Part shown: positions 19,386 to 28,148 of the stretch, in pieces | Position numbering within the stretch: position 1 is the stretch's first letter | Layout of the letters: each line of letters opens with the position of its first letter | Source: Mesosutterella multiformis | GTDB taxonomy: Bacteria > Pseudomonadota > Gammaproteobacteria > Burkholderiales > Burkholderiaceae_F | Direction: 5' to 3' | Assembly: GCF_003402575.1 (NCBI RefSeq) | Contig: NZ_BGZJ01000001.1 | Coordinates: forward strand, 744,001 to 808,000 | DNA: 64,000 nt | The notes under the pieces: generated by a model | The model's database searches: none | Told to the model about the DNA's origin: nothing | What the model saw: the letters and a program-made list of their open reading frames with translations, nothing else | Program-made: the position numbers and the translations under genes

Positions 19386-19904
19386 ATGGCAGAAGAAATC
19401 GGAAATCAGGAATCCGCTGAACAGAACGGCCCCGTGGTCCAGCTGCAGCGCTGTTACTTTAAGGACGCATCGCTTGAGATGCCGCATGCGCCGGAAGTCT
19501 TCACGGAGGCTCTTGAAGAGCAGCCTGTTGTGGATATTCAGTTTGAGGTTGCCCCGCAGCAGCTTTCCGTTCCGGATTACTACGAAGTTGTCGTCCGCGG
19601 CACCGTGACCGTGAAGTCCAAGGAACAGGTGCTTTTCCTTGTCGAAGGCAAGCAGGCTGGCATTTTCCAGATCTCCGGTATCGGTGAAGAGGACACGCGT
19701 CACCTGCTGAACGTGTACTGCCCGTCGATCGTCTATCCGTACCTCCGCGCCAATGTGGCGGATCTGATTACCCGTACCAGCATGCCTCCTGTGCATCTGC
19801 CTGAGGTGAACTTCGAAGCTCTCTATCAGCAGCGCCTTGCCCAGATGCAGCAGCAGGCGGAATCCTCCGTCCAGCCGGCCGCCAGCGGTTCCGGTCAGGC
19901 GTAA
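19386..19904 (+). CDS. secB: Protein-export chaperone SecB
   Basis: A 172-residue tetrameric cytosolic chaperone that keeps preproteins unfolded and passes them to SecA. Typical features are the IDLQRCYFKDxSLE-type beginning (here VQLQRCYFKDASLEMPHAP) and the acidic SecA-binding region, ending in PPVHLPEVNFEALYQQR. The start at 19386 has AAGGA nine bases upstream; an in-frame start at 19356 is rejected for lack of family match. It is 89 bases after the rhodanese-like gene, with a small ACTACT/AGTAGT dyad in that gap. Confidence 0.95.
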   Translation: MAEEIGNQESAEQNGPVVQLQRCYFKDASLEMPHAPEVFTEALEEQPVVDIQFEVAPQQLSVPDYYEVVVRGTVTVKSKEQVLFLVEGKQAGIFQISGIGEEDTRHLLNVYCPSIVYPYLRANVADLITRTSMPPVHLPEVNFEALYQQRLAQMQQQAESSVQPAASGSGQA

Positions 19905-19992
19905 TAAAAAAATCACTGCGGGCGCACCGGCGAACCCCTGAGTGACAGCCCGCAGGCGTCAAAGAGTTTCACGACTCAAAGCGAGATGCATC

Positions 19993-20700
19993 ATGAGTAT
20001 CAATGAGAAAGATTCAGCAAATACGACGGAATCTGAAAACAGCGGCAAGAAAATCCGAATCCTTCTTGTCGATGACCACACGCTTTTCCGCAGCGGTCTG
20101 AAGGCGCTTCTGCAGCGTCAGTCCGACTTCCAGGTCGTTGGCGAAACCGATAACGGCCTTGACGGTGTCAAGCTCGCCGAGCAGCTTCAGCCTGATGTGG
20201 TGCTGCTTGACCTGGATATGCCGGTGATGAACGGTCACGAGGCCCTCGCTCAGATCCTGGAAGCCCAGCCCCATATGGCGGTTCTGATGCTGACGGTGAG
20301 CGAAGACGGCGATGACCTCGTCGAATGCATGCGCCTCGGTGCCCGCGGCTATCTGCTGAAGAAGATCAACACGGACTTCCTCCTTTCCGGTATCCGTCAC
20401 GCGGTTGAAGGCGACTCCGTCCTGTCTCCTGAAATGACTTCGAAGCTCGTGATGAAGATCCGCCGCGACCACGCGAGCCCCGCCACCCCGGTGACGGACG
20501 TCAACTCGCTGACGCCGCGTGAGCGCGAGACGCTCGCCTGGCTTGCGAAGGGTGTTTCCAATAAGGAAATCGCCCGTGCCCTGGATCTGGCCGAATCGAC
20601 GGTCAAGGTTCATGTCCAGAGCATTCTCCGCAAGCTGAACCTGAGCAGCCGTGTTCAGGCTGCCGTGTTCGCGGTTGAGCATCACCTGGATCGTCAGTAA
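19993..20700 (+). CDS. NarL/FixJ-family response regulator, no adjacent kinase
   Basis: A 235-residue regulator with a receiver domain (acid pair D27/D28, phospho-acceptor D73 in LLDLDMP, K at LKKIN) and a LuxR-type HTH (LTPRERETLAWLAKGVSNKEIARAL). It resembles NarL. There is no histidine kinase beside it; the nearest NarQ-type kinase is at 57.5 kb, next to its own regulator. ATG 19993 is chosen over 19942 because it removes a poorly conserved basic extension. A terminator follows 42 bases after the stop. Target genes are unknown. Confidence 0.9.
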   Translation: MSINEKDSANTTESENSGKKIRILLVDDHTLFRSGLKALLQRQSDFQVVGETDNGLDGVKLAEQLQPDVVLLDLDMPVMNGHEALAQILEAQPHMAVLMLTVSEDGDDLVECMRLGARGYLLKKINTDFLLSGIRHAVEGDSVLSPEMTSKLVMKIRRDHASPATPVTDVNSLTPRERETLAWLAKGVSNKEIARALDLAESTVKVHVQSILRKLNLSSRVQAAVFAVEHHLDRQ

Positions 20701-20741
20701 TCCGTTTTCCCTGACGAAGCAGGGCGGGTTATCCGCCTCAG

Positions 20742-20783
20742 AAAGCCTCCGATCCCGTAAAAGCGGGAGGGAGGCTTTTTTCT
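20742..20783 (+). terminator. Terminator after the NarL-type regulator
   Basis: AAGCCTCC pairs with GGAGGCTT around an inner TCCCG/CGGGA stem and is followed by TTTTTTCTT. It isolates the regulator from leuC. Confidence 0.8.
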
Positions 20784-20867
20784 TATTTTTATACCTCTAG
20801 ATAGGTACGGAATACTAGCTTAATGGGCATAAAATACCCATGTTGTCTAATCCTTTCGGAGAAAAAC

Positions 20868-22289
20868 ATGGCGGGAAAACCTGAGACGCTGTATCAGAAA
20901 ATCGTCGACACCCACACGGTGAAGCGAATCGATGACAGCACGATTCTGCTGTACGTCGACATCCACTTCGCGAATGAGTACACGAGTCCTCAGGCTTTTG
21001 CAGGACTGGTTGAGCGCGGTATCGGCGTACTGTCTCCTGACTCCCATCTCTGCGTGGTTGACCATGTCATTCCGACAGAGGATGTCACCCCCCGCGTTAT
21101 TGAGGACTCCGCGAGTGCCCGTCAGGCGGCGAAGCTTGGCGAGAACTGCCGCCAGTTCGGCATCAAGGCCTTCTATGGCCCGAACGACCCTCATCAGGGT
21201 ATCGAGCATGTGCTGATGGATGAGCAGGGGCTGGTGCGCCCTGGCATGGTCGTGATCTGCGGTGACAGCCACACCACGACGCATGGCTCCCTCGGGGCTC
21301 TGGCGTTCGGGATCGGGACCTCCGAAATCGAGCATATTCTCGCGACCCAGACGCTCGTCTACCGCATGGCGAAGACGATGCTGATCCGGATTGACGGACA
21401 TCTCCCGGAAGGGGTAACCGCGAAAGATCTGGCGCTTGCGGTGCTGAGGAAGATCTCCGCCCGCGGCGCTCTGGGCTGTGTGGTTGAGTATCAGGGCAGC
21501 GTGGTGAATGAGCTTCCGGTCGAAGGCCGGATGACGCTCTGCAATCTGACGGTTGAGGCTGGTGCCCGCGGCGCGATCATTGCGCCTGACGAGAAGACCG
21601 TGGAGTGGGTGACCGCTCACTGCCCGGATCTGAAGGGGGAAGAGCTGAAGGCGGCTCAGGAATACTGGCGCTCCCTGAAGAGTGATGACGACGCGCATTT
21701 CGACATCGTTCATACGCTTGATGCCTCGGCTCTCGAACCGATGGTGACCTGGGGAACCAGCCCCGATCAGGCGGTCGGTATTTCGGAATCGGTTCCGGAA
21801 GCAGATTCCTTCGCGGATCCGGATTCCCACACGGCCGCTGTCAGGGCTCAGGGGTATCAGGGACTCAAAGCCGGGACTCCGATGGAAGGGATCCCCGTGC
21901 AGCATGTCTTCATCGGTTCCTGCACGAACGCGAGGCTGCCCGATCTGAGAGCCGCGGCCGCTGTGATTCGAGGACGCCATGTGGCACCGGGAGTCCGGGC
22001 GCAGGTTGTTCCGGGCTCCATGCAGGTGAGGCGGGAAGCTGAGGCCGAGGGACTCGATCGTATCTTCAAGGATGCGGGTTTTGAGTGGCGTAAGAGCGGC
22101 TGCTCGCTCTGCCTCGCAATGAATAACTTTGTTCTGGAGCCGGGGGTGCGGTGCGCTTCGACCACGAACCGCAATTTTGAAGGCCGGCAGGGTCGGGGTG
22201 CCCGGACTCATCTCGTGAGTCCGCAGATGGCGGCTGCCGCTGCTGTGACCGGGCATCTGACCGATTGGCGCAAACTTCCGGAGATCTGA
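20868..22289 (+). CDS. leuC: 3-isopropylmalate dehydratase, large subunit
   Basis: A 473-residue aconitase-superfamily subunit that, with LeuD, isomerises 2- to 3-isopropylmalate in leucine synthesis. The [4Fe-4S] ligands are in FIGSCTNARLPDL and in KSGCSLCLAMN; CGDSHTTTHGSLGALAFGIG is also present. The true start is ATG 20868 behind TTTCGGAGAAAAAC; an in-frame ATG at 20823 adds only 15 unrelated residues and lacks a ribosome site. leuD follows three bases after the stop. leuB, which often follows, is not in this window. Confidence 0.96.
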   Translation: MAGKPETLYQKIVDTHTVKRIDDSTILLYVDIHFANEYTSPQAFAGLVERGIGVLSPDSHLCVVDHVIPTEDVTPRVIEDSASARQAAKLGENCRQFGIKAFYGPNDPHQGIEHVLMDEQGLVRPGMVVICGDSHTTTHGSLGALAFGIGTSEIEHILATQTLVYRMAKTMLIRIDGHLPEGVTAKDLALAVLRKISARGALGCVVEYQGSVVNELPVEGRMTLCNLTVEAGARGAIIAPDEKTVEWVTAHCPDLKGEELKAAQEYWRSLKSDDDAHFDIVHTLDASALEPMVTWGTSPDQAVGISESVPEADSFADPDSHTAAVRAQGYQGLKAGTPMEGIPVQHVFIGSCTNARLPDLRAAAAVIRGRHVAPGVRAQVVPGSMQVRREAEAEGLDRIFKDAGFEWRKSGCSLCLAMNNFVLEPGVRCASTTNRNFEGRQGRGARTHLVSPQMAAAAAVTGHLTDWRKLPEI

Positions 22290-22292
22290 AAA

Positions 22293-22940
22293 ATGGAAAA
22301 ACTCGTAAAGCTGAATGCCGTTGCCGTACCGCTCCCGATTGATAACCTCGATACGGATCAGATCATGCCGAAGCAGTTCCTGCGCGGCGTGGATAAGTCA
22401 GGTCTCGCGAAGGGCACGTTCTTCAATCTGCGCTGCTACCCGGATGGAACGCGCCGCCCGGACTGCGTTTTCAATAAGCCCGGGTACGAGAAGGCAGGTA
22501 TTATTGTTTCTTCCCCGAATTTCGGCTGCGGGTCGTCCCGCGAGCACGCTGTCTGGGGGCTGATGCAGATTGGCATCCGGGCAGTGATCGCGCCGAGTTT
22601 CGGCGAGATTTTCTATTCCAACTGCTTCAATAACGGGCTGCTCGCTGCCAAGGTGTCCCGCGAGGATGGAGAAGCCATTCTCGAAGCGGTGAGCGGAGGG
22701 AAGCCTGTCAGTCTCACGATTGATGTGGCCAGCCGCACGATTTCAGACGGCAGCCGCGAGTGGCCGTTTGAACTGTCAGACCGGCACCGCGAGATGCTGC
22801 TGGAAGGATTGGATATGGTGGGATCAACGCTGAAGGATCTGGATAAGATCCAGGCGTTCCGCCGCCAGCATGAAGCTGCATTTCCCTGGATGGCAGGGCT
22901 TGCGGGTAAGGCTAAGGAGAGACTGGAGCGTGAAGGCTGA
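22293..22940 (+). CDS. leuD: 3-isopropylmalate dehydratase, small subunit
   Basis: The 215-residue partner of LeuC carrying the swivelling aconitase C-terminal-like domain. The signatures are NLDTDQIMPKQFL at the N-terminus, NFGCGSSREHAVWGL near residue 75 and APSFGEIFYSNCFNNGLL. It starts three bases after leuC, so the two are surely co-transcribed and made in equal amounts. A strong terminator follows about 33 bases after the stop, so the operon is leuCD only, and the third step (leuB) must be encoded elsewhere. Confidence 0.96.
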   Translation: MEKLVKLNAVAVPLPIDNLDTDQIMPKQFLRGVDKSGLAKGTFFNLRCYPDGTRRPDCVFNKPGYEKAGIIVSSPNFGCGSSREHAVWGLMQIGIRAVIAPSFGEIFYSNCFNNGLLAAKVSREDGEAILEAVSGGKPVSLTIDVASRTISDGSREWPFELSDRHREMLLEGLDMVGSTLKDLDKIQAFRRQHEAAFPWMAGLAGKAKERLEREG

Positions 22941-22972
22941 TAAGGCTTTCCGCTGCAGATAGAGGAGAGAGG

Positions 22973-23019
22973 AGAACCGGGCCTGCGCTGTTTCACAGCA
23001 CAGCGCCCGGTTCTTTTTT
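22973..23019 (+). terminator. Terminator of leuCD
   Basis: AGAACCGGGC pairs with GCCCGGTTCT, and an inner GCGCTGT/ACAGCGC stem extends it, followed by TTTTT. It stands between leuD and the converging trmL. Confidence 0.88.
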
Positions 23020-23039
23020 GCGGGGTGCTTCGGGACGGA

Positions 23040-23513
23040 TCAGACGGATCCGGCGTAGCCGTGCTGCCGCCAGGCTTCAAACACCGCGACGGCGACAGAA
23101 TTGGAGAGATTGAGCGACCGGTTATTCGGCATCATGGGGATGCGGATCCGGTTCTCTTTGAGGCAGTGATTCTCCTGCAATTCGAGAGGCAGTCCGGCGC
23201 TTTCACGCCCGAACACGAGCCAGGATCCGGCGGCGAACGTCACCTCCGGCAGTGACCGCGTGGCGTGGGAGGAAAACATATAGAGGTTCCGGGGATCCGG
23301 ATGCTCTTTTTCGATGAAGTCATCCCAGTTCTCGTAAGTCTTCAGCGTGGCGTATTCCCGATAGTCGAGACCGGCGCGGCGCAGATGGCTGTCGTCGAGC
23401 GAGAAACCCAGAGGCTTGATCAGATGAAGCGTGCAGCCGGTATTGGCTGACAGCCGGATAACGTTCCCGGTGTTTGGCGGGATTTCGGGTGAAACCAGAA
23501 CAATGTGAAACAT
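23040..23513 (-). CDS. trmL: tRNA (cytidine/uridine-34-2'-O)-methyltransferase
   Basis: A 157-residue SPOUT (trefoil-knot) methyltransferase acting on the wobble base of tRNA-Leu. It matches TrmL/YibK in size and motifs: [17 protein letters not shown] near the N-terminus, the [11 protein letters not shown] knot segment, and the C-terminal [18 protein letters not shown]. It is the last gene of the ftsY-to-trmL series, eight bases after rpoH. Confidence 0.93.
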   Translation of the reverse strand: MFHIVLVSPEIPPNTGNVIRLSANTGCTLHLIKPLGFSLDDSHLRRAGLDYREYATLKTYENWDDFIEKEHPDPRNLYMFSSHATRSLPEVTFAAGSWLVFGRESAGLPLELQENHCLKENRIRIPMMPNNRSLNLSNSVAVAVFEAWRQHGYAGSV

Positions 23514-23521
23514 GGGGAAAT

Positions 23522-24454
23522 CTATTTGCCTGAGGATTCTGTGAGAATTTTTTTCAGTTTGGCGATGGCCTGTTTTTCCAGCTGACGCACCCGTTCGATC
23601 GAAATACCGAATTCCTTCGCGAGCGTGGCGAGGCTGACTGCCTTCACTTCCCCCTCGTCATTCTCATGGAACCAGCGGGCTTCAATGATGCGGCGGCTTC
23701 TGGGGTCGAGCTGCTCGATCGCCTTTTTGAGACCGACCTGCTCAAGCTGCAGTTCATCTGCCTTTTCCAGAATTTCAACCGGTTCATCGCTCTTATCGGA
23801 CAGCATGTCGACCGCCGTGACAGAGGAGTCCCCCTCTTCGTCGAGCGGAGTATCCAGCGAAGCATCCGGTCCCGAAAGGCGCTTTTCCATTTCGAGAACC
23901 TCTTTAGGCTTGACGTTCAGCTTTTCCGCGATGTCCTCTGCCTGAGCATTGGTAAGCGCCTGATCGGTTTTCTTCATCTGCCTCAGATTGAAGAAAAGCT
24001 TTCTCTGGGCATGGGTCGTCGCGAGTTTCACCATATGGCTGTTCCTCACGATGTACTCCTGGATTTCTGCCCGGATCCAGTGCACGGCAAAAGTCATCAG
24101 TCTCACGCCCTTGTCCGGGTCGTAATGCCTGACGGCTTTCATGAGCCCGATGTTGCCTTCCTGGATCAGATCGCCATGGGAAAGACCGTAGCCCAGATAG
24201 CCGCGCGCGACAGAAATGACCAGCCGCAGATGAGAAATGATGAGCGCCTGGGCCGCATCCACATCGTTGTAATCACGCATACGGATTGCCAGATTCCGTT
24301 CTTCCTCTGCGGTGAGAACCGGGGCGCTGTTCGCCGCCTTGATATAGGCGTCGAGGTTCCCCAGATCTCCCGGCGTAAGCGCCGGGAGCTGGGTCCTTTT
24401 GCGGTAAGGAACCAGTGCGGTCTGAATGGGCTTCCTAAGCGAATTTGACGTCAT
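23522..24454 (-). CDS. rpoH: Heat-shock sigma factor sigma-32
   Basis: A 310-residue alternative sigma factor with regions 2 and 4. The RpoH box QRKLFFNLR at residues 150-158 distinguishes it from RpoD and RpoS, and region 2 includes [23 protein letters not shown]. The C-terminal helix-turn-helix is [19 protein letters not shown]. The start has AGGACGGAAAA upstream. It follows ftsX by 52 bases, the same order as in many proteobacteria. No long thermosensor-like 5' structure can be claimed from inspection. Confidence 0.96.
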   Translation of the reverse strand: MTSNSLRKPIQTALVPYRKRTQLPALTPGDLGNLDAYIKAANSAPVLTAEEERNLAIRMRDYNDVDAAQALIISHLRLVISVARGYLGYGLSHGDLIQEGNIGLMKAVRHYDPDKGVRLMTFAVHWIRAEIQEYIVRNSHMVKLATTHAQRKLFFNLRQMKKTDQALTNAQAEDIAEKLNVKPKEVLEMEKRLSGPDASLDTPLDEEGDSSVTAVDMLSDKSDEPVEILEKADELQLEQVGLKKAIEQLDPRSRRIIEARWFHENDEGEVKAVSLATLAKEFGISIERVRQLEKQAIAKLKKILTESSGK

Positions 24455-24506
24455 TTTTCCGTCCTAACGCTTTGATGGGGAGATGATGTGAATGAAGGAT
24501 CCCTCA

Positions 24507-25403
24507 TCAGATTTTGCCCCGGTAGCCGAGGTAGCTGGTTAATCCTCCGAGAATGTTTCCCAGGAGGAATGACACCACAATGAAAGCAACCTGCCAGGAG
24601 AGCGGCAGAGGCTGGAACGTAACGGGCAGATGGTACAGCCCGAGAGCCGTGGAGAGCGCAGGGGCGATGCTGGAGATCGCGAGATCCGCAATAACAATGG
24701 AGGCGAGAGACGCGAGCAGGAAGACAAATCCAGCCCGCCAAGCATCCGGGCGGACGATGAAGGATGTCGGGGCACCCATGCTGTTCAGCCTGAGGGCTTC
24801 CTTCAGAGGCGTGGTTGCGGCAAGGCTCGCGCTGCCGAGCAGCACCATCAGAATGAGTCCGCAGAGAAGGCCGCCGGTGAGAAGGCCGAATTTGGCGAAG
24901 GCATTCTTCAGGGCCTGAATGTTGCTGTTCCAGGTGCTGTCGTAGGCAACCGAATCAACTCCAGGCTGCTTTTCAATGAACTTCGCGGTCTCGTCCACCT
25001 GCTTCTCGGGAATATCCGTGCTGACGGTTGCGAGCAGAATATTCGGCAGCGGGTTGGTGCTGAATGAGAGATCCGTGTTGTCCGTGTCTCCGATCAGCCC
25101 CAGCGCCTCATCCGGTGAAACGAGACGTACGCGGGTGATGCCGGGCTGCTTTTCAATAGTTTCCTTCAGGTTCGCAGCCCGTTCTGAGCTGACCCCCTGA
25201 TTGGTAAAGATGGTCATCTCCTGGGCGACAGAGACGCCCTTCACGGAGTTGTAAGCCGTAAGGGAGAGGGTGAAAGCCACGAGCAGCAGGCTCATGGCGA
25301 GCGTCGTGATGACGAGCGAAATGAGCACCTTGCCCTTATGACGGGACACGCCCTCGAAGAGCTTCATGGTTGCCCACTGGCGAGCGGCAAATGCATTAGA
25401 CAT
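24507..25403 (-). CDS. ftsX: Cell-division ABC transporter permease FtsX
   Basis: A 298-residue inner-membrane protein: one N-terminal membrane helix (about 28-50), a periplasmic domain (about 55-165) that in relatives binds EnvC, then three C-terminal helices. The segment AFAARQWATMKLFEGVSRHKG is family-like. It overlaps the 3' end of ftsE by eight bases, so the pair is coupled. Together with the EnvC-like protein at 16.6 kb it would control septal amidases. Confidence 0.92.
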   Translation of the reverse strand: MSNAFAARQWATMKLFEGVSRHKGKVLISLVITTLAMSLLLVAFTLSLTAYNSVKGVSVAQEMTIFTNQGVSSERAANLKETIEKQPGITRVRLVSPDEALGLIGDTDNTDLSFSTNPLPNILLATVSTDIPEKQVDETAKFIEKQPGVDSVAYDSTWNSNIQALKNAFAKFGLLTGGLLCGLILMVLLGSASLAATTPLKEALRLNSMGAPTSFIVRPDAWRAGFVFLLASLASIVIADLAISSIAPALSTALGLYHLPVTFQPLPLSWQVAFIVVSFLLGNILGGLTSYLGYRGKI

Positions 25404-26058
25404 GATGCAGTTTCTCCATGTCGATTGCCGTGACGAAGGTGTCGGAAAGCGGGTTGTGGCTCACAGCGAGCACGGTGCCGCCTTCAGAGGCGTACTGGGC
25501 CAGAATCCGAAGAGCGGCGTCCGCGTGCTCCTCATCCAGATAGGCGGTTGGTTCATCAGCCAGAATGACAGCAGGCTTATTCACGAGCGACTGGGCAAGA
25601 AGCGCGAGCTGCCGCTCCCCTTCCGAGAGATCCCGGATCCGGTTATCGGCAAGCGGGAAAAGACCGCAGACCGTCAGCGCGTCGGCTGCCAGCATCATGG
25701 CGTCCCGGATGGAATGACCGCAGAGAATGGCCGGGGTGGTGATGGCCTGGAGCAGGGCTTCGTCTTCAGAAGGGAGTGCTGTCCGTGTGAAGAGACCGAA
25801 ACTGCGGCGCAGCCGCTTCCAGGCCCCTGAGGACAGTGTGCTGAGGTCCTGTCCGGCAACCCGCACGGTTCCGGAGGCCGGATCCGCGAGACCGCAGATC
25901 AGCCGCAGCACTGTTGTCTTGCCGCAGCCGGTCGGGCCATAGAGATTGATGAACTGGCCCTGGGAGATCGTCAGCGTAAAGCGCGAGAGAACCGGAAACT
26001 GACCGCGGGAAGTCGTGACCTGGCTCAGCTCGATCATGCCTGAAGAAGAATTATCCAT
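25396..26058 (-). CDS. ftsE: Cell-division ATP-binding protein FtsE
   Basis: A 220-residue ABC ATPase with Walker A GPTGCGKTTV (41-50), a signature variant LSEGERQLALLAQSL and Walker B VILADEPTAYLD. It pairs with FtsX, whose reading frame begins inside its last codons. The signature has SEG instead of the usual SGG and a Gln/Leu-rich continuation, a minor divergence. It starts 14 bases downstream of the ppx-like gene in the series ftsY-ppx-ftsE-ftsX-rpoH. Confidence 0.9.
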   Translation of the reverse strand: MDNSSSGMIELSQVTTSRGQFPVLSRFTLTISQGQFINLYGPTGCGKTTVLRLICGLADPASGTVRVAGQDLSTLSSGAWKRLRRSFGLFTRTALPSEDEALLQAITTPAILCGHSIRDAMMLAADALTVCGLFPLADNRIRDLSEGERQLALLAQSLVNKPAVILADEPTAYLDEEHADAALRILAQYASEGGTVLAVSHNPLSDTFVTAIDMEKLHHV

Positions 26059-26072
26059 ACCTTTCCTGTGTT

Positions 26073-26981
26073 TCAGAGCCCGGACAAATCGTAGAAAACT
26101 CCGGTTCTGAGGGATCCCGTGGCGAGGTTGAGCTCCTGGATGCGGAATACCCTGAAGAGGGCTGCCAGAACGGCAAAGCCTCCGGCAATAATGTCCCGTC
26201 TGTCCGGCTTCAGCCCCGGCAGATTCAGTTGATCAATATACCCTGCTTTGGCAAGAGCCTGAGAGGCGAGGCGGATGATGTCCGGGGTAATCGGGCCGCT
26301 GCTCCAGCCGCAGGCGGCAGCGACGCTGTGAAGCGAACTGATCGTTCCGGCGGATCCGTAGGCGCTCTTCCAAGGGTGAGATGTGAAGCGGGCTGCCTCT
26401 GCCTCAAAGACCTGGGCGGCCCGGTCGATGGCTTTTGCGATTGTCTGCTCGTTCAGTTCACGGCTTGAGAACGAGGCGATCGTCGTATTGACACAGCCAA
26501 TCGGGAAGGAAGTTGCCTCGCAGAGTCTGGAGCCGTCGCCGACAGAAAGCTCTGTGGAGGCACCGCCGATATCGATCACGAGAATCGGATCGGTCGTCGG
26601 GGGATTGAGGCTCTTGATGCAGCCGAGGTAAGTGAGGCGCGCCTCCTCTGTCCCGGGAATGATGTGAATCGGACAGCCGAGCACAGGTTCAGCCCGCGTG
26701 AGAAAGTCTGACGAATTCTTCGCGATTCTGAGTGCCTGGGTTCCCACGGCGCGGATCCTGCTCAGCGGGATGCCGCGGATCAGCCTTCCGAACCGGGCGA
26801 GAGAAGCGAGCGCCCGGGTCTCCGTATCCTCCGTGAGGCAGCCGCGGCTGTCGAAACCAGCGGCAAGGCGCACGGTTTCCTTCACATAGTGATCTGACAC
26901 GAGCTTCCGGCCATCGAAATGTCCGATTTCCAGCCGGAAGCTGTTGGAGCCAAGATCAATTACCGCATATTTTTCTGTCAT
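26073..26981 (-). CDS. Ppx/GppA-family phosphatase, short form
   Basis: A 302-residue member of the ASKHA-fold exopolyphosphatase/pppGpp phosphatase family, with YAVIDLGSNSFRLEIG at the N-terminus, the second phosphate loop DIGGASTELSVG near residue 145, and the GSAGTISSLHSV segment. It contains only the two N-terminal domains; the C-terminal HD-like and helical domains of E. coli Ppx (about 510 residues) are absent. It could act on polyphosphate or on pppGpp. Short forms are widespread, so this is not a truncation. It is inserted between ftsY and ftsE, with 12- and 14-base gaps. Confidence 0.85.
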   Translation of the reverse strand: MTEKYAVIDLGSNSFRLEIGHFDGRKLVSDHYVKETVRLAAGFDSRGCLTEDTETRALASLARFGRLIRGIPLSRIRAVGTQALRIAKNSSDFLTRAEPVLGCPIHIIPGTEEARLTYLGCIKSLNPPTTDPILVIDIGGASTELSVGDGSRLCEATSFPIGCVNTTIASFSSRELNEQTIAKAIDRAAQVFEAEAARFTSHPWKSAYGSAGTISSLHSVAAACGWSSGPITPDIIRLASQALAKAGYIDQLNLPGLKPDRRDIIAGGFAVLAALFRVFRIQELNLATGSLRTGVFYDLSGL

Positions 26982-26993
26982 GGAAATACGCCG

Positions 26994-28139
26994 TCAGGAA
27001 TGGGATTCCGCTTCTTCCTCACCAACCAGAGCGCGGGCGAATTCCTCAGCCTTGAAGGGCTGAAGATCGTCGATCTTTTCGCCGACCCCGATGAAGTAGA
27101 TCGGAAGGGGCGAGCTGCCGCGTTCCTGCGCGAGAGCAAGAAGCACGCCGCCCTTCGCGGTGCCGTCAAGTTTTGTCACGATAAGACCGGTCAGACCGAC
27201 CGCCTGATCAAACTGACGGACCTGAGCGAGGGCATTCTGACCGTTTGTGCCGTCAATCACGAGAATGATTTCGTGAGGGGCGCCAGGCAGGGCTTTTTCC
27301 TGAGAGCGCTTGATGCGGGTGAGCTCTTCCATGAGGTTCGCCTGCGTCGGCAGACGGCCTGCGGTATCGGCGAGCACGACATCAATGCCGCGGGCCTTGG
27401 CAGAGCTCACGGCGTCAAAAATGACTGCCGCGGGATCAGCGCCCTGCTGCGACACTACATGCACCTGATTTCTCTTGCCCCACTCCTCAAGCTGCTCACG
27501 CGCAGCAGCACGGAAGGTGTCGCCGGCGGCGAGCAGTACGGATTTGTTCCGGGCCGCAAGCCACTTGGCAATCTTTCCGATGGAGGTGGTTTTACCGGCA
27601 CCGTTGATGCCTGCCATCATGATGACAAGAGGATGAGCGCGTTCGATATCGAGATCCTGCTCGGACGGCTTCAGCATCCGGGTGATGATATCGATCAGTT
27701 CGCCGCGGACTTCCTCCTGGGTCTTCAGCCCCTTCAGTTTGATAGACTCGCGGAGTTCCTCGATAATTTTTTCAGAAGCGGGGAGACCGGTATCGGCCGC
27801 GATCAGCGCGTCCTGCAGGTTTTCGAGAAAGTCCTCGTCGATTACGCCGCCTGAGAACAGGCCATAAAGATTGACGCGGGTCTTTGTCAGACCCCGGCGA
27901 AGCTTGGAGAACCACGTTTCCTTGACCGGAGCCGGCTTGGGTTGCGCGGCCGGTGCAGGGGCAGGCGCCGGAGCCGGTGTCGGAGCTGGAGCCGGGGTTT
28001 CGGCAGGCGCAGCAGGCTCAGCGGGTTTTGACGCGGAGAAGTGTTTCGAAAACCAGGAGCCGCCGGACTGAGACTTGGCCTCTTCCTGTTCGGAATCAGC
28101 GTTTTTCTCGTCCTTCTTCTTGCCAAAGAAAAAAACCAT
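26994..28139 (-). CDS. ftsY: Signal recognition particle receptor FtsY
   Basis: A 381-residue SRP-receptor GTPase that brings ribosomes to the Sec translocon. The N-terminal A domain is short (about 75 residues): a charged start, then a run rich in Pro-Ala repeats. The NG domain follows, with G1 GINGAGKTT at residues 177-185, DTAGR, and TKLDG. Its ATG at 28139 lies only nine bases from the divergent rsmD ATG, so its promoter must lie inside or beyond rsmD coding sequence. It is the first gene of the series ftsY-ppx-ftsEX-rpoH-trmL. Confidence 0.95.
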   Translation of the reverse strand: MVFFFGKKKDEKNADSEQEEAKSQSGGSWFSKHFSASKPAEPAAPAETPAPAPTPAPAPAPAPAAQPKPAPVKETWFSKLRRGLTKTRVNLYGLFSGGVIDEDFLENLQDALIAADTGLPASEKIIEELRESIKLKGLKTQEEVRGELIDIITRMLKPSEQDLDIERAHPLVIMMAGINGAGKTTSIGKIAKWLAARNKSVLLAAGDTFRAAAREQLEEWGKRNQVHVVSQQGADPAAVIFDAVSSAKARGIDVVLADTAGRLPTQANLMEELTRIKRSQEKALPGAPHEIILVIDGTNGQNALAQVRQFDQAVGLTGLIVTKLDGTAKGGVLLALAQERGSSPLPIYFIGVGEKIDDLQPFKAEEFARALVGEEEAESHS

Positions 28140-28148
28140 AATACTGTA

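Noticed and set aside
20784-20867. Leucine attenuator or leader peptide before leuC
   Set aside because: The short in-frame extension (MGIKYPCCLILSEKN) has just two leucines and no run of them, and no terminator/antiterminator pair follows. The small hairpin ATGGG...CCCAT is too weak.
20847-22256. A 469-codon frame antisense to leuC
   Set aside because: Shadow of leuC; Arg/His-rich and without motifs.
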